Part shown: positions 35,656 through 62,000 of the stretch, piece after piece
Position numbering within the stretch: position 1 is the stretch's first letter
How the letters are laid out: each line of letters begins with the position of its first letter
NCBI GenBank assembly: GCA_009760855.2
Contig: WPIO01000057.1
Span: forward strand, 685,001-747,000
DNA length: 62,000 nucleotides
Source of the DNA: Cristatella mucedo
Lineage: Eukaryota; Bryozoa; Phylactolaemata; Cristatellidae
Reading direction: 5' to 3'
Position numbers and translations under genes: made by a program
Notes under the pieces: generated by a model
Seen by the model: the letters and a program-made list of their open reading frames with translations, nothing else
Database searches by the model: none
Told to the model about the DNA's origin: nothing

Positions 35656-36365
35656 GAGCCGTGATGGCTCACTCATCACGTCTTGACTTCTGTAACTCAC
35701 TGCTTGCTAGTCTACCGGCCTGTGCAATCAGGCACTTACAGCTGGTGCAAAACTGCAGCGAAGCTTGTTTGTCGTGAGCGTAGCAGTTGCCACATCTCAC
35801 CACTTCTCGCCGACCTACACTGGCTACCAGTCAAGCAACGCATCGACTTCAAGGTTTTGTCGCTCACTTTCAGGTCCATTAATTCTTTGGCTCCTGCCGA
35901 ACTATCAGATCTACTGCCCCTCCGGGCTAAGCTTCGTACCACCCGCTTTTCGGAATCCAACTGTTTACCTATATCTCGTACAAACCTCAAATCTTTTGGA
36001 GACCGTGCATTTAGTTCGTATGCTCCCAAAGCCCGGAACTCACTCCCGGCTTGCGTCACGATATCGCCTGACTTGACCACATTTAAAAACAAATTAAAAC
36101 GCGGCAATTTAGGACAGCATTTAGTGGGTCCCTGTGATTCGACCTTTACGTGCTTATGCGTGCTGACGCTGTTGCAAGCTGCCACTAACCGGACTTGCAC
36201 GCTGACCCTGTGCATGTCGCCCGAAACCATGCTGTTCATGTTGTTTATCAAGCATGATACCACTCGTCAGTCGATCGTATTTCCTTTGCCGCTCATGTAA
36301 AGGGCCTAGAAAAAGAGATCGAGCTCTCTGAGGGCGCTTAATCTCGGGTGCACTATTTTTATAAT
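35656..36365 (+). mobile_element. LINE A copy 4, 5'-truncated
   Basis: A + frame at 35683-36300 gives the RT thumb/C-terminal region (LADLHWLPVKQRIDFKVLSL, ESNCLPISRTNLKSFGDRAF). The 3' hairpin ends near 36360. Its left end is fused to about 15 bp identical to the head of SINE S1 (GTGAGCCGTGATGGC). Confidence 0.85.
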
Positions 36366-36506
36366 GGAAAACTTGTAATACTGCGTAGTACTAAGTAGCC
36401 AATGCCAGATCCGTTTCGAAAAATCTGCATGATAAGTCAGTCAGATTAGGAAAAAAATTATTATATTCTTACATTCAACTTTTAGAGAGTTGAAACGTTC
36501 TTGCAG

Positions 36507-36532
36507 TGGACCTCGACATCGTAAACTTAATG
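36507..36532 (+). CDS. Possible 26-nt microexon upstream of the first sushi exon
   Basis: It lies between ACGTTCTTGCAG and GTGAGT. Read from phase 2 it ends in phase 1 and would join the sushi exon at 36593 in frame (GPRHRKLN). There is no domain signal, so only the splice sites and phase support it. Confidence 0.3.
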
Positions 36533-36592
36533 GTGAGTGTTCGCTAGCTTATCACTACCAATTATAGGAAATGCCTCCTTTCTTCGTTGTAG

Positions 36593-60238
<23,646 letters not shown>

Positions 60239-60435
60239 ACTGCGAAATGGAAGGTCGAAAAAGAAACGATCATTCGCACATATTTTCGGACAGGTGCTTC
60301 GGCGGATACCTGTCGCGCTACAACGGCCGACGGAGAAGGCGCTCAGGCTTTGGCCATCGCGGCAATCCACGATCGGAAGGTCGGCACGGAAGGCCCTGGA
60401 GGGCTGCTTCTGAAATTACTGCTTCTTACTGCGTT

Positions 60436-60441
60436 AATAAA
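60436..60441 (+). promoter_or_regulatory. Candidate polyadenylation signal of the receptor gene
   Basis: AATAAA lies about 200 bp after the stop codon. Confidence 0.6.
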
Positions 60442-60833
60442 TCCGTATTAGATAAGGTAGAAGAGCTCCTGAGCTAGTATTGCAAGCAATGCTTAGCTAT
60501 GCACAAAACAGGGGTATGCTTTTTAAGTAGCGACGCGTGGTGCGTGAGGCTCAATGGCTGCAGCCGCCATTATTAGGTTATTTGCAAGCGGTGACTTGGA
60601 GACACAGTTGTCTGAAAGTAGATTCCGCTGCCATTGATGCATTTTTAATTGAAATGAGGTATGGTTGAATGAAAACACCCCTGATCAGCGCAAATATTTG
60701 GCGAGTTAGTGTGACCTATATAGGCATGGCTATGGAAGCTACCACCATTGAAACCCGTCTCGGCAGTGCTCTGCCAACGGCTCAAATGTACTGCCAATCG
60801 ATCGCCAGCTACTGTTTGTCATTAACTTGGTGA
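60442..60833. other. Short intergenic stretch
   Basis: It lies between the receptor gene end and the LINE reading frame. Nothing is recognised. Confidence 0.5.
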
Positions 60834-62000
60834 GTGAGCGATTGCTATTTGTGGGACGGCTGGAGCTCTCGTTCTGGTTTTTCAGTGCACCCACATCACG
60901 ATGTTCTGCTTGAACGATTGAGAACAACGATCAGTCTGGCAGACATAGCACTGGCGTGGTTTAAATCGTATTTGTTTGATCGTGTTCAATCCGTGTCGTG
61001 TGGGGGTCTGGTCTCACACACGAGACGGATCACATGTGAAGTCCCTCAGGGGTCTGTACTTGGTCCCTTGCTGTTCTTTATTTATACTCAACCTCTGAAA
61101 AAGGTGATTAAGGCCTATGGAATAGGATATCACTTTTATGCTGACGATAATCAGTTGTATTTGTCATTCAAACCGTCTGAGTCTGCTGCAGCAACTGAGA
61201 AACTGAATGCTTGCCTTGCCGACATTCAATCCTGGATGTCGGAAAATTTCTTGAAACTAAATGACGATGAAACAGAACTGCTGCTCATAGGACACCCTAA
61301 GCGTGTGACTGGATTAAACGGCTTTGCTCTTCTAATAGGTGATGCTGCTGTGCGACCATCACCACGTGCTCGAAATGTAGGTGTCGTTTTCGACAGCTGC
61401 CTAAATTTCAAAAGCTTAATTCAGATGAATGCCTCTACAGCTAGCCATCACGTCCAATCCCTATTCAAGATTATGAGCTGTCTCCCACATTTGCTCGCAA
61501 AAAATTTAACTAGCTTCTTAGTTCTGTCTCGGCTTGATTATTGCAATTCTCTTTTGGCTGGGCTACCAAAAAAAGCAACTAGGCCACTGCAGCTGACTAT
61601 GAATATGTCTGCAAGGCTAGTCTTCAGCACCCAGAGGTTTGAGCACGTATCGCCTTTGGTAGAAGAGCTAGGATGGATGCCGGTTGAGCAACGGCTACAG
61701 AGACGTTGCATTGATCTGCTGCTGCTATGCATAACTGACATAATTATTATCTCATTAGCCTCAGGTCATGTCCCAGCACCTTTCAAAAAAGCTGTAGTCA
61801 GGCCACTTCTCAAGAAAACTACACTTGACCAAGAGGACTTGAGCAACTACCGCCCAGTTTCCCTTCTACCATTCCTATCAAAGACACTCGAACGGGTCGT
61901 GGCGGACCAGCTGAACTCGTATATCGAAACCTCACACCTTGCTAGTAAGTTCCAGTCTGGCTTTAGAGCTAATCACTCCACAGAGTCAGCATTGCTTCGG
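60834..62000 (+). mobile_element. Chimeric LINE B-to-LINE A reading frame, open to window end
   Basis: One frame is open for 389 codons with no stop. From about 60894 it is [36 protein letters not shown], an intact catalytic HFYADDNQLYLSF, LPKKATRPLQLTMNM and GWMPVEQR. At about 61695-61705 it switches in frame to LINE A (IDLLLLCITD, GHVPAPFKKAVVRPLLKK, LSNYRPVSLLPFLSKTLERV, FRANHSTESALL) and runs off the window. The 5' part of LINE B is missing. Confidence 0.85.

Overview
The window looks like nuclear DNA of an invertebrate animal. Two multi-exon genes with GT-AG introns lie on the + strand in a background of LINEs, tRNA-derived SINEs and microsatellites. There is no sign of operons, CRISPR arrays or prokaryotic genes. 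I cannot name the species. Vertebrate-like conservation of the vault protein, abundant CR1/L2-like LINEs with (ATT)n tails, and sushi/C-type-lectin exons fit a marine invertebrate, but that is inference.

Region 1-2904 holds an old antisense LINE and unassigned sequence. Region 2905-14875 carries twelve exons of a major vault protein (MVP) gene. Every exon junction is in phase, from a Gly about 150 residues into the protein to the stop codon. The 5' exons lie upstream of the window. Its introns hold a C-rich minisatellite, long CT/GA tracts, two SINE types and a MITE-like inverted repeat.

Region 14.9-36.5 kb is a repeat-rich intergenic zone. It contains SINEs, a near-complete but broken LINE with a SINE nested in it, a likely solo LTR, an R2/NeSL-like retroelement fragment, a CpG-rich block at 28.9-30.4 kb and a degenerate minisatellite built on CGAGCGCTC at 31.3-32.2 kb. 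One exon-like segment (28039-28212) and one unrecognised reading frame (30012-30677) are listed at low confidence.

Region 36593-60238 carries twelve exons of a second + strand gene. The order is four sushi (CCP) domains, one C-type lectin domain split over two exons, five more sushi domains, then a terminal exon with a transmembrane helix, a short tail and a stop. All sushi exons are symmetric phase 1-1, so the model is consistent across 23.6 kb. The 5' end with the signal peptide is not identified. The product would be a single-pass surface lectin or adhesion receptor. The sushi-CTLD-sushi-TM order differs from selectins and lecticans as I know them.

The right end (60834-62000) is an uninterrupted reading frame across a junction between two LINE families, and it runs off the window. 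Two LINE families (here A and B) and two SINE families (S1 and S2) account for most repeats. S2 ends in the same 3' hairpin as LINE A, which suggests S2 is mobilised by LINE A.
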